DNA of 7,639 nt from Deltaproteobacteria bacterium (lineage in GTDB: Bacteria; Myxococcota; XYA12-FULL-58-9; JAUUZB01), in assembly GCA_030590185.1 (NCBI GenBank), contig JAUUZB010000149.1, forward strand, positions 1 to 7,639, written 5' to 3'. How positions within the stretch are numbered: the stretch's first letter is position 1; the number at the start of each line of letters is the position of its first letter. The notes under the pieces were generated by a model. The model was not told the DNA's origin, searched no databases, and was given only the letters and a program-made list of their open reading frames with translations. This document shows positions 1-7,218 of this stretch, one piece after another. The position numbers and the translations under genes were made by a program.

Positions 1-2803
1 CGCGTTCATCGCGCACCATGATGCCCGCGGCGCCGAGGTTCTCGCTCAGGATCGTGAAGAGCGCCTGGCGGCCGGGGTGGAGGAAACCAAAGGCGAAGGG
101 CAACCCCTCGCGGTCGATGACACCGTCGCCGTCGTGATCCTCCCACCCGGCCTCGGCGAGGAGTCGCCTGGCGCCAGGTGGGTCGAAGGGGAGCGGCGCC
201 ATGATCGGATCGAACTCCTTGCTGCCGGGCGCGAACCAGGAGGCCGCGACCTCGGACCAACCGCCGGTGAGCTCATCGACGATCCGCTCGCGGTCGATGA
301 GCATGGTCAGGGCGCGGCGGACCCGTGCATCGCTGAACATCGGCCGCCGCGCGTTCCAGGCGATGAGGTAAACTTTGCGCGGGGCGTGCCGCATGCGCCA
401 AAAACGTTGGTCCACGTCCGGCTCGCGGCCCAGGGCCTCCCAGTCCTGGGGAGACAGGTGAGCGTTGACGTCGAGGGCACCGCTGAGCAAACCCTCCAGG
501 CTCGACGCACCCTCGGGGACGAGAATGAAGGCGAGCTTGGCGATCCGCGCCGGACGGCCAAAGTAGTCGGCGTTGCGAGCCAGGAGGATCGCCTCCCCTG
601 GCGTCCAGCTAATAAAACGAAACCGGCCCGTGCCAATGGGCGCACGGTTTGCCGGGTGGGTATTGAAGTCGCCCGAGCTGTAGACGTGTCGCGGGTAGAT
701 GAGCAGCGAGAGAATCGCTTCGAGGGATTTCCATTCACTGCGGTGAAAAACAAAACGAACGGTATGCGCGTCGATCTTCTCGCAGCGATCGAGGGCCTCC
801 AATGATGCCCGCGTCGGTGCGGTTCTGGACGCGGGGTCGCGAATCTTCTCGACCGTAAACGTCACGTCGTCGGCGCTGAAGGGCCGACCATCGTGCCAAC
901 GCACGCCGCGGCGTAGGTAGACGGTGACCGTGCGACCGTTTTCCGAGACCTCCCAACGCTCGGCTAGACGGGGCTCGGGCTTCAATGTCGTGGGACTCAC
1001 CCGCGCCAAGCTCTCGTTGATCTGGCCAGTGATCCTCCACGACCAGGAGTCCATGTGGTCGAGCTGCGGATTGAGGTCGGGCGGCTCCCAGGGGATTCTG
1101 ACCCTCAGGGTGCCTCTCGCCGGCGTGTCAGCCGCGCCGGCGACGCTTGGCGCGGTCTCGAAGTCGTAGAGCTTGACCCGGCTGAAGGCATTATGCGCCA
1201 GGGCCGCCTCGGCGAACAGCTTGGCCGCGTGAGGGTCTCCGGCATCCAGGGCGTGGTCGGTTTTTTCCTCGTAGACCTCGGCCAGGCGCCAGCGCGCCAG
1301 GCGCTCCTGTTTTTCAGCGCCTTGCCTGCCGCTCACCTCCTCGACCCTCGCCCGCTCCGCCATGGCGTAGGCGCGAACCAGCATCGCTGAACCGAGCACC
1401 GTGACGACCACCAGGGCGACACCGACCAGGGCGGCGGTGCGGTTCCGCGAGACCAAGCGGCGCAACAGATCCCACGATGTGTAGGCGTGGGCGCGAACCC
1501 GACCGCCGGTGAGAAAAGCGTCGACGTCGGCGGCGAGCTGCTTGGCGCTGGCGTAGCGATCAGATCTCCGGTGCGCCTGGGCCCGGGCGCAGATGGCGGC
1601 GAGCTCCGGCGGCGCCTCGGGGCAGACCTCGCGCACCGGTCGCACCGCTTCGCTGACTACCTTGGCGATCACCTCGAAGGGTAGACGCCCGGTGTGGGGA
1701 GGATGGCCGGTGAGAATCTCGTAGAGCACCGCGCCGAGGCTATAGATGTCCGAGCGTTCGTCGATGGCAGCGATGTCGCCGTTGGCCTGCTCGGGGCTCA
1801 TGTAGGCGGGGGTGCCGATGATGCGGCCGTCCACGGTCTGGTTGCTGTCGGCGTCCTTGAGCACCTCGAGCTCCGCCGCGATCTCGTTGCGGCGCGGGTC
1901 CTGCCCGCCGCTCGACTTTGCCAACCCCCAATCGAGCAACACGGTCTCGCCGAACTCGCCGTGCATGATGTTGTCCGGCTTGATGTCGCGATGAATCACG
2001 CCGCGGCTGTGGGCGTAGGCCACGGCGTGGCAGACGTCGGCGAAGTGCTGCAGGAGCTTGAGACGGTCCCGCAGGGTCTTGGCGCTCGCGACCTCGTCGC
2101 TCAGGGTATGACCGCGGACGATCTTCATCGTGTAGTAGAGGCCGCCATCGCCCCGTTGGCCGAGCTCATAGACCGGGACGATGTTGGGGTGCTCGAGCTG
2201 ACCGGTGATGCGGGCCTCGCGCAGAAAGCGCGCCACCAGATTCGACGTCGCGGGGGATGGAGCCCCGCCGCCTGCCGGCGGGGTGACGAGCTCCGGGAGC
2301 AGCTCCTTGATCGCGACCTCACGGCCGAGGTGCTCGTCGAGGGCGATGAGGACCCGGCCGATGCCGCCACGGGCGAGCTCGGCACAGCGGCGCGATTGGG
2401 TCGCGTCACCGCTCTGGCGATCGCGCAGGGAGTAGCGTTTCGCGGCCTCGGGGGTTACCGCGAGTCCATCGCTTGGCGGATCGACCTCGGTTCGAACCTC
2501 GACCTCTCCCCCGGCGGTCATGGAGACCGCGCCGCCGAAGCTCTCGAGCAGGACCGAGTCGCCCCCCATGGTCTCGATGGCCGCGGCGGCATCGCCGTCG
2601 TGCAAGCGCAGGCTCTCTTCGACCAACCCCTCGAGGACCCGCCAGCGCCCGGCCGGGATCACGCCGGCGTCGCGGAGACGCTGCGCCAAGCCGAGATCGC
2701 GATCCGTCGCCCAGGCCGCCGCCGCCACCATGATCTGCTGGGGGGAGGCAAACCCGAGCTGAACCGCCAACACGCCAAACAGGAGATCTTCGTGGCCGCT
2801 CAT
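1..2803 (-). CDS. Membrane Ser/Thr protein kinase fused to an SBP family 5 (oligopeptide-binding) domain, C-terminus beyond window
   Basis: My minus-strand translation from the ATG at 2803-2801 runs 934 codons without a stop to the window edge. Residues 1-105 are an N-terminal extension (starts MSGHEDLLFGVLAVQLGF) like that of many planctomycete and myxobacterial kinases. Residues 141-432 are a Hanks-type kinase: glycine loop ARGGIGRV (144-151), VAIK lysine K166, helix C glutamate E196, HRDIKPDN (271-278, an RD kinase), DWG (291-293) for DFG, and TPAYMSPE (331-338). All catalytic residues are present, so it should be active. An arginine-rich stretch precedes one membrane helix (about 456-476), placing the kinase in the cytoplasm. 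Residues 485-540 are helical and TPR-like. From about 564 the protein matches SBP_bac_5: GTLRVRIPWEPPDLNPQ, LAERWEVSENGRTVTVYLRRGVRWHDGRPFSADDV in two blocks (613-632, 633-647), WNARRPMFSDARVRRAL (816-832), and DGDGVID (891-897). A GTG 14 codons upstream is a possible alternative start; a TGA lies just before it. Ligand and targets are unknown. Confidence 0.9.
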   Translation of the reverse strand, partial: MSGHEDLLFGVLAVQLGFASPQQIMVAAAAWATDRDLGLAQRLRDAGVIPAGRWRVLEGLVEESLRLHDGDAAAAIETMGGDSVLLESFGGAVSMTAGGEVEVRTEVDPPSDGLAVTPEAAKRYSLRDRQSGDATQSRRCAELARGGIGRVLIALDEHLGREVAIKELLPELVTPPAGGGAPSPATSNLVARFLREARITGQLEHPNIVPVYELGQRGDGGLYYTMKIVRGHTLSDEVASAKTLRDRLKLLQHFADVCHAVAYAHSRGVIHRDIKPDNIMHGEFGETVLLDWGLAKSSGGQDPRRNEIAAELEVLKDADSNQTVDGRIIGTPAYMSPEQANGDIAAIDERSDIYSLGAVLYEILTGHPPHTGRLPFEVIAKVVSEAVRPVREVCPEAPPELAAICARAQAHRRSDRYASAKQLAADVDAFLTGGRVRAHAYTSWDLLRRLVSRNRTAALVGVALVVVTVLGSAMLVRAYAMAERARVEEVSGRQGAEKQERLARWRLAEVYEEKTDHALDAGDPHAAKLFAEAALAHNAFSRVKLYDFETAPSVAGAADTPARGTLRVRIPWEPPDLNPQLDHMDSWSWRITGQINESLARVSPTTLKPEPRLAERWEVSENGRTVTVYLRRGVRWHDGRPFSADDVTFTVEKIRDPASRTAPTRASLEALDRCEKIDAHTVRFVFHRSEWKSLEAILSLLIYPRHVYSSGDFNTHPANRAPIGTGRFRFISWTPGEAILLARNADYFGRPARIAKLAFILVPEGASSLEGLLSGALDVNAHLSPQDWEALGREPDVDQRFWRMRHAPRKVYLIAWNARRPMFSDARVRRALTMLIDRERIVDELTGGWSEVAASWFAPGSKEFDPIMAPLPFDPPGARRLLAEAGWEDHDGDGVIDREGLPFAFGFLHPGRQALFTILSENLGAAGIMVRDER
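2252..2283. repeat. GC-rich palindrome inside the kinase gene, REP-like
   Basis: CCCCGCCG (2263-2270) and CGGCGGGG (2276-2283) form a perfect 8-bp stem around the 5-base loop CCTGC. A second, overlapping 4-bp pairing joins GGGG (2253-2256) with CCCC (2263-2266) around ATGGAG, so two hairpins are mutually exclusive. On the coding strand it is read in frame as a Pro/Gly/Ala/Ser-rich insertion (about residues 175-187) between the VAIK lysine and helix C, a surface loop where kinases tolerate length changes. Whether it is a dispersed repeat of the genome cannot be seen from one copy; it may simply be GC-rich loop coding sequence. Confidence 0.4.
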
Positions 2804-2891
2804 CTCACACCCGGGTCTCGATGCGCGTGTAGCTGCGTGGGACACGGGGTATCAGGATTGACGGGCCGAGCCCAGCGACGCACCCGACGAA

Positions 2892-2926
2892 TTGACAGGA
2901 CCGTCGCAGTCCCCCACTCTCCCCCC
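2892..2926 (+). promoter_or_regulatory. Candidate promoter of the FmdB-like gene, possibly giving a leaderless mRNA
   Basis: A perfect sigma-70 -35 hexamer TTGACA sits at 2892-2897. At 17-base spacing the -10 position (2915-2920) reads CACTCT, a poor match. Transcription about 7 bases further on would begin at the ATG itself (2927), and the C-rich stretch before that ATG has no Shine-Dalgarno sequence, so a leaderless transcript is consistent. A related TTGACG lies at 2858-2863. The region 2804-2926 is the divergent spacer between kinase and FmdB-like genes and should also hold the kinase promoter, for which I see no convincing hexamers or ribosome binding site. Confidence 0.25.
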
Positions 2927-3166
2927 ATGCCCCTGTTCGACTTCCTCTGCGACGACTGCGGCGCCCGCTGCGAGCTGCTCGTCAGCCGCAACGCCACCCC
3001 GGCCTGCCCCACCTGCGAGAGCCGCGCCCTGACCAAACAGCTCTCCACCTTCGCGGTCGGCCGGGCCCAAAAGAAAAAGGGACACACCGGCTGCGGCGGA
3101 CCGGACGATTGCATGGGCAACCAGGCGGCCAAGGCCCGCGCCCTCGGCAAGGCGACCTGCTGCTGA
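2927..3166 (+). CDS. FmdB family putative regulatory protein, zinc ribbon
   Basis: A 79-residue protein beginning MPLFDFLCDDCG, the hallmark N-terminus of FmdB-family proteins (usually MPxYxYxCxxCG). Two CxxC pairs, C8/C11 and C27/C30 (CPTC), should bind one zinc ion as a single zinc ribbon. The following TKQLSTFAVG also fits the family. The tail is lysine- and glycine-rich with extra cysteines at 56, 62, 78 and 79, ending in CC, which might add metal-binding or redox capacity. The family was named for a putative regulator of formamidase genes in Methylophilus; its general role is not established. The start is set by the family motif: the frame stays open far upstream, but that part is antisense to the kinase gene. 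No Shine-Dalgarno is visible. It lies 168 bases before smc on the same strand. Confidence 0.85.
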   Translation: MPLFDFLCDDCGARCELLVSRNATPACPTCESRALTKQLSTFAVGRAQKKKGHTGCGGPDDCMGNQAAKARALGKATCC

Positions 3167-3190
3167 ACCCCCAAACGATCGCGAAAACCG

Positions 3191-3219
3191 TGGACAACCT
3201 ACGTTTCGGCGCATATGTC
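3191..3219 (+). promoter_or_regulatory. Candidate promoter for smc-yhbY
   Basis: TGGACA (3191-3196, five of six matches to TTGACA) is followed after 17 bases by TATGTC (3214-3219, three of six matches to TATAAT). A second weak pair in the same spacer is TTGTAC (3233-3238) and TAGAGG (3256-3261), also 17 bases apart. The 168-base gap between FmdB-like and smc genes is locally less GC-rich than its surroundings, as expected for a promoter region. Placement is by eye. Confidence 0.3.
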
Positions 3220-3268
3220 TGGCGGATCTCGCTTGTACGGAAAACGAGGGCCGTGTAGAGGATCCGCT

Positions 3269-3298
3269 TAGCGTATGGCAACATAGCGTATGGCAATC
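3269..3298. repeat. Tandem 15-bp duplication upstream of smc
   Basis: Two adjacent 15-base units, 3269-3283 and 3284-3298, share their first 13 bases TAGCGTATGGCAA. Each contains an ATG in the smc frame followed quickly by a stop: ATG GCA ACA TAG (3275-3286) and ATG GCA ATC CCC TAA (3290-3304). The repeat lies 37-66 bases before the smc start, where an operator or the 5' untranslated region would be. It could be a binding site for a dimeric regulator or a simple slippage product. Confidence 0.7.
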
Positions 3299-3322
3299 CC
3301 CTAACCCGGTCCCTAACCGACT
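3299..3322. repeat. Tandem 12-bp repeat with CCCTAACC core upstream of smc
   Basis: CCCTAACC occurs at 3299-3306 and again at 3311-3318, a 12-base period directly after the 15-base duplication. The remaining four bases of each unit differ mostly. The second copy ends 16 bases before the smc start codon, so any protein bound here, or RNA folding, would affect translation initiation or early elongation by polymerase. Both copies put a TAA in the smc frame (3302-3304 and 3314-3316), which rules out an upstream smc start. Confidence 0.65.
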
Positions 3323-3334
3323 GATCACAGGCTG

Positions 3335-6300
3335 ATGCGACTCAAGGCTCTGGATATCGTGGGCTTCAAGTCCTTTGCGGACCGTGTCCACCTGACCTTT
3401 GGCGACGGCATCACCGGCATCGTCGGCCCCAACGGTTGCGGCAAATCCAACGTGGTGGACGCCATCCGCTGGGTCATGGGCGAGATGAGCGCCAAGAACC
3501 TGCGCGGCCGCGGCATGCTCGACGTGATCTTCGCCGGCTGCGAGACTCGCGGCCCCTCTGGACTCGCCGAGGTCACCCTCACCTTCCGCAACGACGGCGA
3601 CGTGCCGCCGATCTACGCCAGCTACGAAGATATCTCGGTCACCCGCCGTCTGCACCGCGACAACAGCAGCGAGTACCTCATCAACAAGGCACCCTGCCGC
3701 TTGCGGGACATCACCGACCTGTTCCTCGGCACGGGCGTCGGCACCAAGGCCTACTCGATCATCGAGCAGGGTCGCATCGGTTTCGTGGTCAGCGCCCGGC
3801 CGGAGGATCGCCGCAGCCTCATCGAAGAGGTCGCCGGGATCACCAAGTTCAAGGCGCGGCGCAAGGCGGCCGAGCGACGCATGGCCGCCACCGAGCAGAA
3901 CCTCGCCCGGGTCAACGACATCATCAGCGAGCTCTCGCGCCAGCTCGCCTCCCTGCAACGACAGGCCAAGAAGGCGGAGCGCTACAAGCGGGTCAAGGCC
4001 GAGCTGCGCGACCTCGATCTTCACCTGGCCTCGATTCAGATCCTGGAGCTGGTGGCCAAGGACAAGGTTCAAGCCCAGGCGCAGCTCGAGCTCGACGAAC
4101 AGTTCGGCGACCGCACCCGCGGCATGGAGATCCACGAGACCGAGCTCGAGGCCCAGCGCCTGAGCCACCTCGCGGAGGAGGAGCGGCTGCAGGAGGAGCA
4201 GAGCGGCTGCGCCGCGAGCGAAGCAAGGCTCGCCACCCTCGAGCGGGACGTCAGCCACTGGCAACAACAAATCAAAGACACCCGCGCCCAACTCGAACGC
4301 GCCAAGGAAGACGTCGAGGAGGCCCTGGGCCGGGTGGGCGAAGTGCGCAGCGAACGCGAATCGCTGGCCGAGCATCTCACGGCCATGGAGTTGAGCGTCA
4401 GAGAGGACAAGAGCCGCCTCGCCGGCGCCGCCGCGAGCGTCGGCGAAATCCAGGCGATCCTCACCCGGGTGGACGAGGAAACCGAGCAACTGCGGCGCGA
4501 CGCCCTCGATCTAGTGCACGAGGCAGCCCGCCACCGCACTCTGCTCTCGAACCTCGAAACCCAACGGAACGACACGGAGAGCCGCCAGGGCCGCGCCACC
4601 GCCGACCTCGAGCAAACCATCAGGCTCGGCGCCACCGCCGATCGCTACCACCAGGAGCTCGAGGTACGCTTCACTGGCATCGCCAGCGAGCTCGACGACT
4701 GGCGCCTGCACCGGGAGAGCCTTGGGGACGAGCTGCGCACCGTCACCGCCGAAGTCGCCAACAGCGAAGACCGCATCCTCGAGCTGCGCACCGACCTCGC
4801 CGAGTCCGGGTCGCGCCTCGAAAGCCTCGAGGGTATCGCCAAACGCCTCGAGGGCTACACCGAGGGGGTCCGCGCCCTGCTCAACCCCGAGGGCGACGCA
4901 GAGGGCCCGGCGGTGGCCGGCGTGCTCGGCCTGGTCACCGACGTGTTACGCGCCCAGCCGCGCTACGAGCGCGCCATCGAGGCGGCGCTCGGCGATAAGC
5001 TGCAGCTGGTGATCGTGGAGAGTCACGCGGTGGGCATGGAGGCGATCACCTATCTCAAGGAGCAGGCTGGCGGTCGCGGCGGCCTGTTGCCCAAACAGCC
5101 GCGCTCCCAAACCGCGACGCCGATGCCCGCAGCCCAAACCGGGTTGATCGGGCCGGCGCTCGATTGCGTCAAGGTCGAGCCGGGCTTTGAGGCGGCCGCC
5201 GAGTATCTGCTCGCCAACGTGGCGGTGGTGGAGGATCTGCCCACCGCCCTGACCATCTGGGACGCCAACGGCCTGTCGCGCACCCTGGTTACCCTCGACG
5301 GCGAAGTGCTCGACCCGGCCGGCGCGATGAGCGGCGGCTCCGAAGCAGGCGGAGGCTTGCTGGCCCAAGCCCGCGAAATCCGGGAGCTGCGCCTGACCGT
5401 TTCCCAACTGGGCAAGGATCTCGAGGCCGCCACCGTCGCTCACCGCGAGCTCGAGGCCCGGCGGTTGCAGCTCGACGTCGACATTCAGCAGATCGACAAG
5501 GAAATCCGCCAGGGCGAGGTGGAGCAGATCCAAATCGACAAGGAGCTCGAAGCCGCGGCCAACGAGATCGTCCGCCTAGCCGACAGGCTCGAAGTCCTCG
5601 ATCAGGAGCTCGAACAACACCACACCGAGCTCGGTCGCATCACCCGTGAGGCGAGCGAGTCGGAGGAGGTGGCGACCGACGCCGAGACACGCCGGGCACA
5701 ACTCGAAGCGCGCCTAGCGGAGCTCCAACGGGTTCGCGCCGCCCACGGCGATCAACTCGCCGGCCGCAGCGAGGCGCTCACCGCCCTCAAGGTAGAGCTC
5801 GCCTCCCGGGATGAGAAGCTGGTCAGCAGCCGGGACGCCATTGCGCGTCTGGAGCAGGCGGAGGCCGACGCCAGCCGCCGGGTGGAGCGCGGCCGGGATG
5901 CCATTCAGGACGGCGAGTCGTTGATCGCAGAGCTGACCCTCAACATCGAGAACGGCGAAGGAGAGATCACCACCACCGCCAGCGACGTGCAGACCCAACG
6001 CCAGAGTCTGAGCGAAGCCCGCGCCGCCTACGAGGCGGACCGCCAGCAGCTCGCCGACAAGGAGGAGAGCCTCAAGGAAACTCGCAAGGGCAGCGACGCG
6101 GTGCGCGAGGCCTTGGTCGAGCTCAAGATGGACCGCCAGCGCCTCGCCATGGAGCGCCAGCAGGTAATCGCCCTGGTGGCGGAACGTCACGACGTGGAGC
6201 TGCTCAAGGTGGTCGGTGACTATCACCTGCTGCCGTTACCGGGCGTCGAGGACCACGAAAAGCGGGAGCGCCTCGAGCGCGGCCTCAAGAACATCGGGCC

Positions 6301-6910
6301 GATCAACCTGATGGCGATCGAAGAGTGCGAAGAGGTCGACGTGCGCCACAACTTCCTGGTGGGCCAACGCGACGATCTGGTGCAGGCACTCGACTCCCTG
6401 CGCCGAGCCATCCACCGCATCAACCGCACCAGCCGCCGGCGTTTCCGCGAGGCCTTCGAGGCGGTCAACCAAATGTTCGAGAAGGTCTTCCCGCGCCTGT
6501 TCCGGGGCGGCGAGGCGCGGCTCGAGCTGCTGGACCACGACGATATCCTTGAGGCCGGGGTCGACATCGTCGCCCAACCGCCGGGCAAGAAGCTCCAGAA
6601 CCTCTCGCTGCTCTCCGGTGGTGAGAAGGCGCTCACCGCTACCGCGCTGATCTTCGCCATCTTCCTGATCAAGCCGAGCCCGTTCTGCGTGCTCGACGAA
6701 GTGGACGCGCCCCTCGATGACGCCAACGTCCGGCGCTTCAACGAGATGCTCGGCGAAATCGCCAAGATCTCCCAGTTCATCGTGATCACGCACAACAAGC
6801 TCACCATGACCGAGGCGACGCGACTCTACGGCATCACCATGGAGGAGCCAGGCATGTCGAAGCTGGTCTCGGTCGATCTGTCCACCGCCGGCAGCGAGCA
6901 GGCCGCCTGA
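3335..6910 (+). CDS. smc: Chromosome segregation protein SMC
   Basis: The 1191-residue product has the full SMC architecture and a typical bacterial length. It is a dimeric ATPase that works with ScpA and ScpB to compact and segregate the chromosome. The N-terminal head begins MRLKALDIVGFKSF and holds Walker A GPNGCGKS (31-38) and a Q-loop around EQGRIG (144-149). A long coiled coil (about 175-500) leads to the hinge (about 505-675, with GGRGGLLP and LDGEVLDPAGAMSGGS). A returning coiled coil (about 680-1000) leads to the C-terminal head with GPINLMAIEE near 988, signature LSGGEK (S1094-K1098), Walker B VLDEVDAPLDD (D1121, E1122) and the H-loop ITHNK (H1153). All ATPase residues are present. 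In-frame stops at 3302 and 3314 make the ATG at 3335 the only ordinary start; its Shine-Dalgarno is weak (AGG at 3329-3331, very close). The stop overlaps the next gene's start. scpA and scpB are not in this window. Confidence 0.97.
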   Translation: MRLKALDIVGFKSFADRVHLTFGDGITGIVGPNGCGKSNVVDAIRWVMGEMSAKNLRGRGMLDVIFAGCETRGPSGLAEVTLTFRNDGDVPPIYASYEDISVTRRLHRDNSSEYLINKAPCRLRDITDLFLGTGVGTKAYSIIEQGRIGFVVSARPEDRRSLIEEVAGITKFKARRKAAERRMAATEQNLARVNDIISELSRQLASLQRQAKKAERYKRVKAELRDLDLHLASIQILELVAKDKVQAQAQLELDEQFGDRTRGMEIHETELEAQRLSHLAEEERLQEEQSGCAASEARLATLERDVSHWQQQIKDTRAQLERAKEDVEEALGRVGEVRSERESLAEHLTAMELSVREDKSRLAGAAASVGEIQAILTRVDEETEQLRRDALDLVHEAARHRTLLSNLETQRNDTESRQGRATADLEQTIRLGATADRYHQELEVRFTGIASELDDWRLHRESLGDELRTVTAEVANSEDRILELRTDLAESGSRLESLEGIAKRLEGYTEGVRALLNPEGDAEGPAVAGVLGLVTDVLRAQPRYERAIEAALGDKLQLVIVESHAVGMEAITYLKEQAGGRGGLLPKQPRSQTATPMPAAQTGLIGPALDCVKVEPGFEAAAEYLLANVAVVEDLPTALTIWDANGLSRTLVTLDGEVLDPAGAMSGGSEAGGGLLAQAREIRELRLTVSQLGKDLEAATVAHRELEARRLQLDVDIQQIDKEIRQGEVEQIQIDKELEAAANEIVRLADRLEVLDQELEQHHTELGRITREASESEEVATDAETRRAQLEARLAELQRVRAAHGDQLAGRSEALTALKVELASRDEKLVSSRDAIARLEQAEADASRRVERGRDAIQDGESLIAELTLNIENGEGEITTTASDVQTQRQSLSEARAAYEADRQQLADKEESLKETRKGSDAVREALVELKMDRQRLAMERQQVIALVAERHDVELLKVVGDYHLLPLPGVEDHEKRERLERGLKNIGPINLMAIEECEEVDVRHNFLVGQRDDLVQALDSLRRAIHRINRTSRRRFREAFEAVNQMFEKVFPRLFRGGEARLELLDHDDILEAGVDIVAQPPGKKLQNLSLLSGGEKALTATALIFAIFLIKPSPFCVLDEVDAPLDDANVRRFNEMLGEIAKISQFIVITHNKLTMTEATRLYGITMEEPGMSKLVSVDLSTAGSEQAA

Positions 6911-7218
6911 TGGGGGCCCTCGAGCTCAGCGGACCCCAGAGGAAGTACCTGCGCGGCCTCGCCCACGACAAGAAGGCCGTGGTCCAGGTCGGAGACGCCG
7001 GGGTTACGCCGGAGGTCATCGAGGCGGTGAAGGCCGCGTTGCTCACCCACGAGTTGATCAAGGTCAAGATGCGCGAGCCCGAGGACAAGAAGGGTATGGC
7101 CGAGGCGCTCGCTGCGAAGAGTAGCGCGGGGTTGTGCGGCTTGATCGGGCACACCGCGATCCTCTACCGGCCCCACCCGGACAAGCCGAAGATCCATCTG
7201 CCGGCGCCGCGGGGTTGA
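6910..7218 (+). CDS. yhbY: YhbY family RNA-binding protein (CRM domain), ribosome assembly factor
   Basis: The 102-residue protein consists of one CRS1-YhbY (CRM) domain. It opens LSGPQRKYLRGLAHDKKAVVQVG, split here as LSGPQRKYLRGLAHD (6-20) and KKAVVQVG (21-28). The GxxG RNA-contact loop is GDAG (28-31). HELIKVKM (47-54), the IGHTAILYRP strand region (79-88) and the closing IHLP (95-98) match the E. coli YhbY pattern (LKGLAH, HELIKVKI, LVLYRP, ISLP). YhbY associates with precursors of the 50S subunit. Length is usual for the family. The ATG at 6910-6912 shares its A with the smc stop codon (TGATG), so translation is probably coupled by termination-reinitiation, and the two genes form one operon. 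Confidence 0.93.
   Translation: MGALELSGPQRKYLRGLAHDKKAVVQVGDAGVTPEVIEAVKAALLTHELIKVKMREPEDKKGMAEALAAKSSAGLCGLIGHTAILYRPHPDKPKIHLPAPRG

Noticed and set aside
1694..2926. Long plus-strand open frame running into the FmdB-like gene
   Set aside because: It is antisense to the kinase gene. The FmdB family always starts at the MPxF/Y motif (2927), and the upstream translation matches nothing I recognise; GC-rich codon bias keeps the antisense frame open.
3189..3198. DnaA-box-like TTGTCCACG on the minus strand
   Set aside because: Single site with mismatches to TTATCCACA, no cluster and no AT-rich unwinding region; not an origin.
2852..4489. 545-codon minus-strand open frame opposite FmdB and smc
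   Set aside because: It spans the spacer and two well-identified plus-strand genes, and its composition is the usual antisense shadow of high-GC coding DNA.
3436..4998. 520-codon plus-strand frame inside smc
   Set aside because: Arg/Pro/Gly-rich out-of-frame translation of smc with no recognisable domain.
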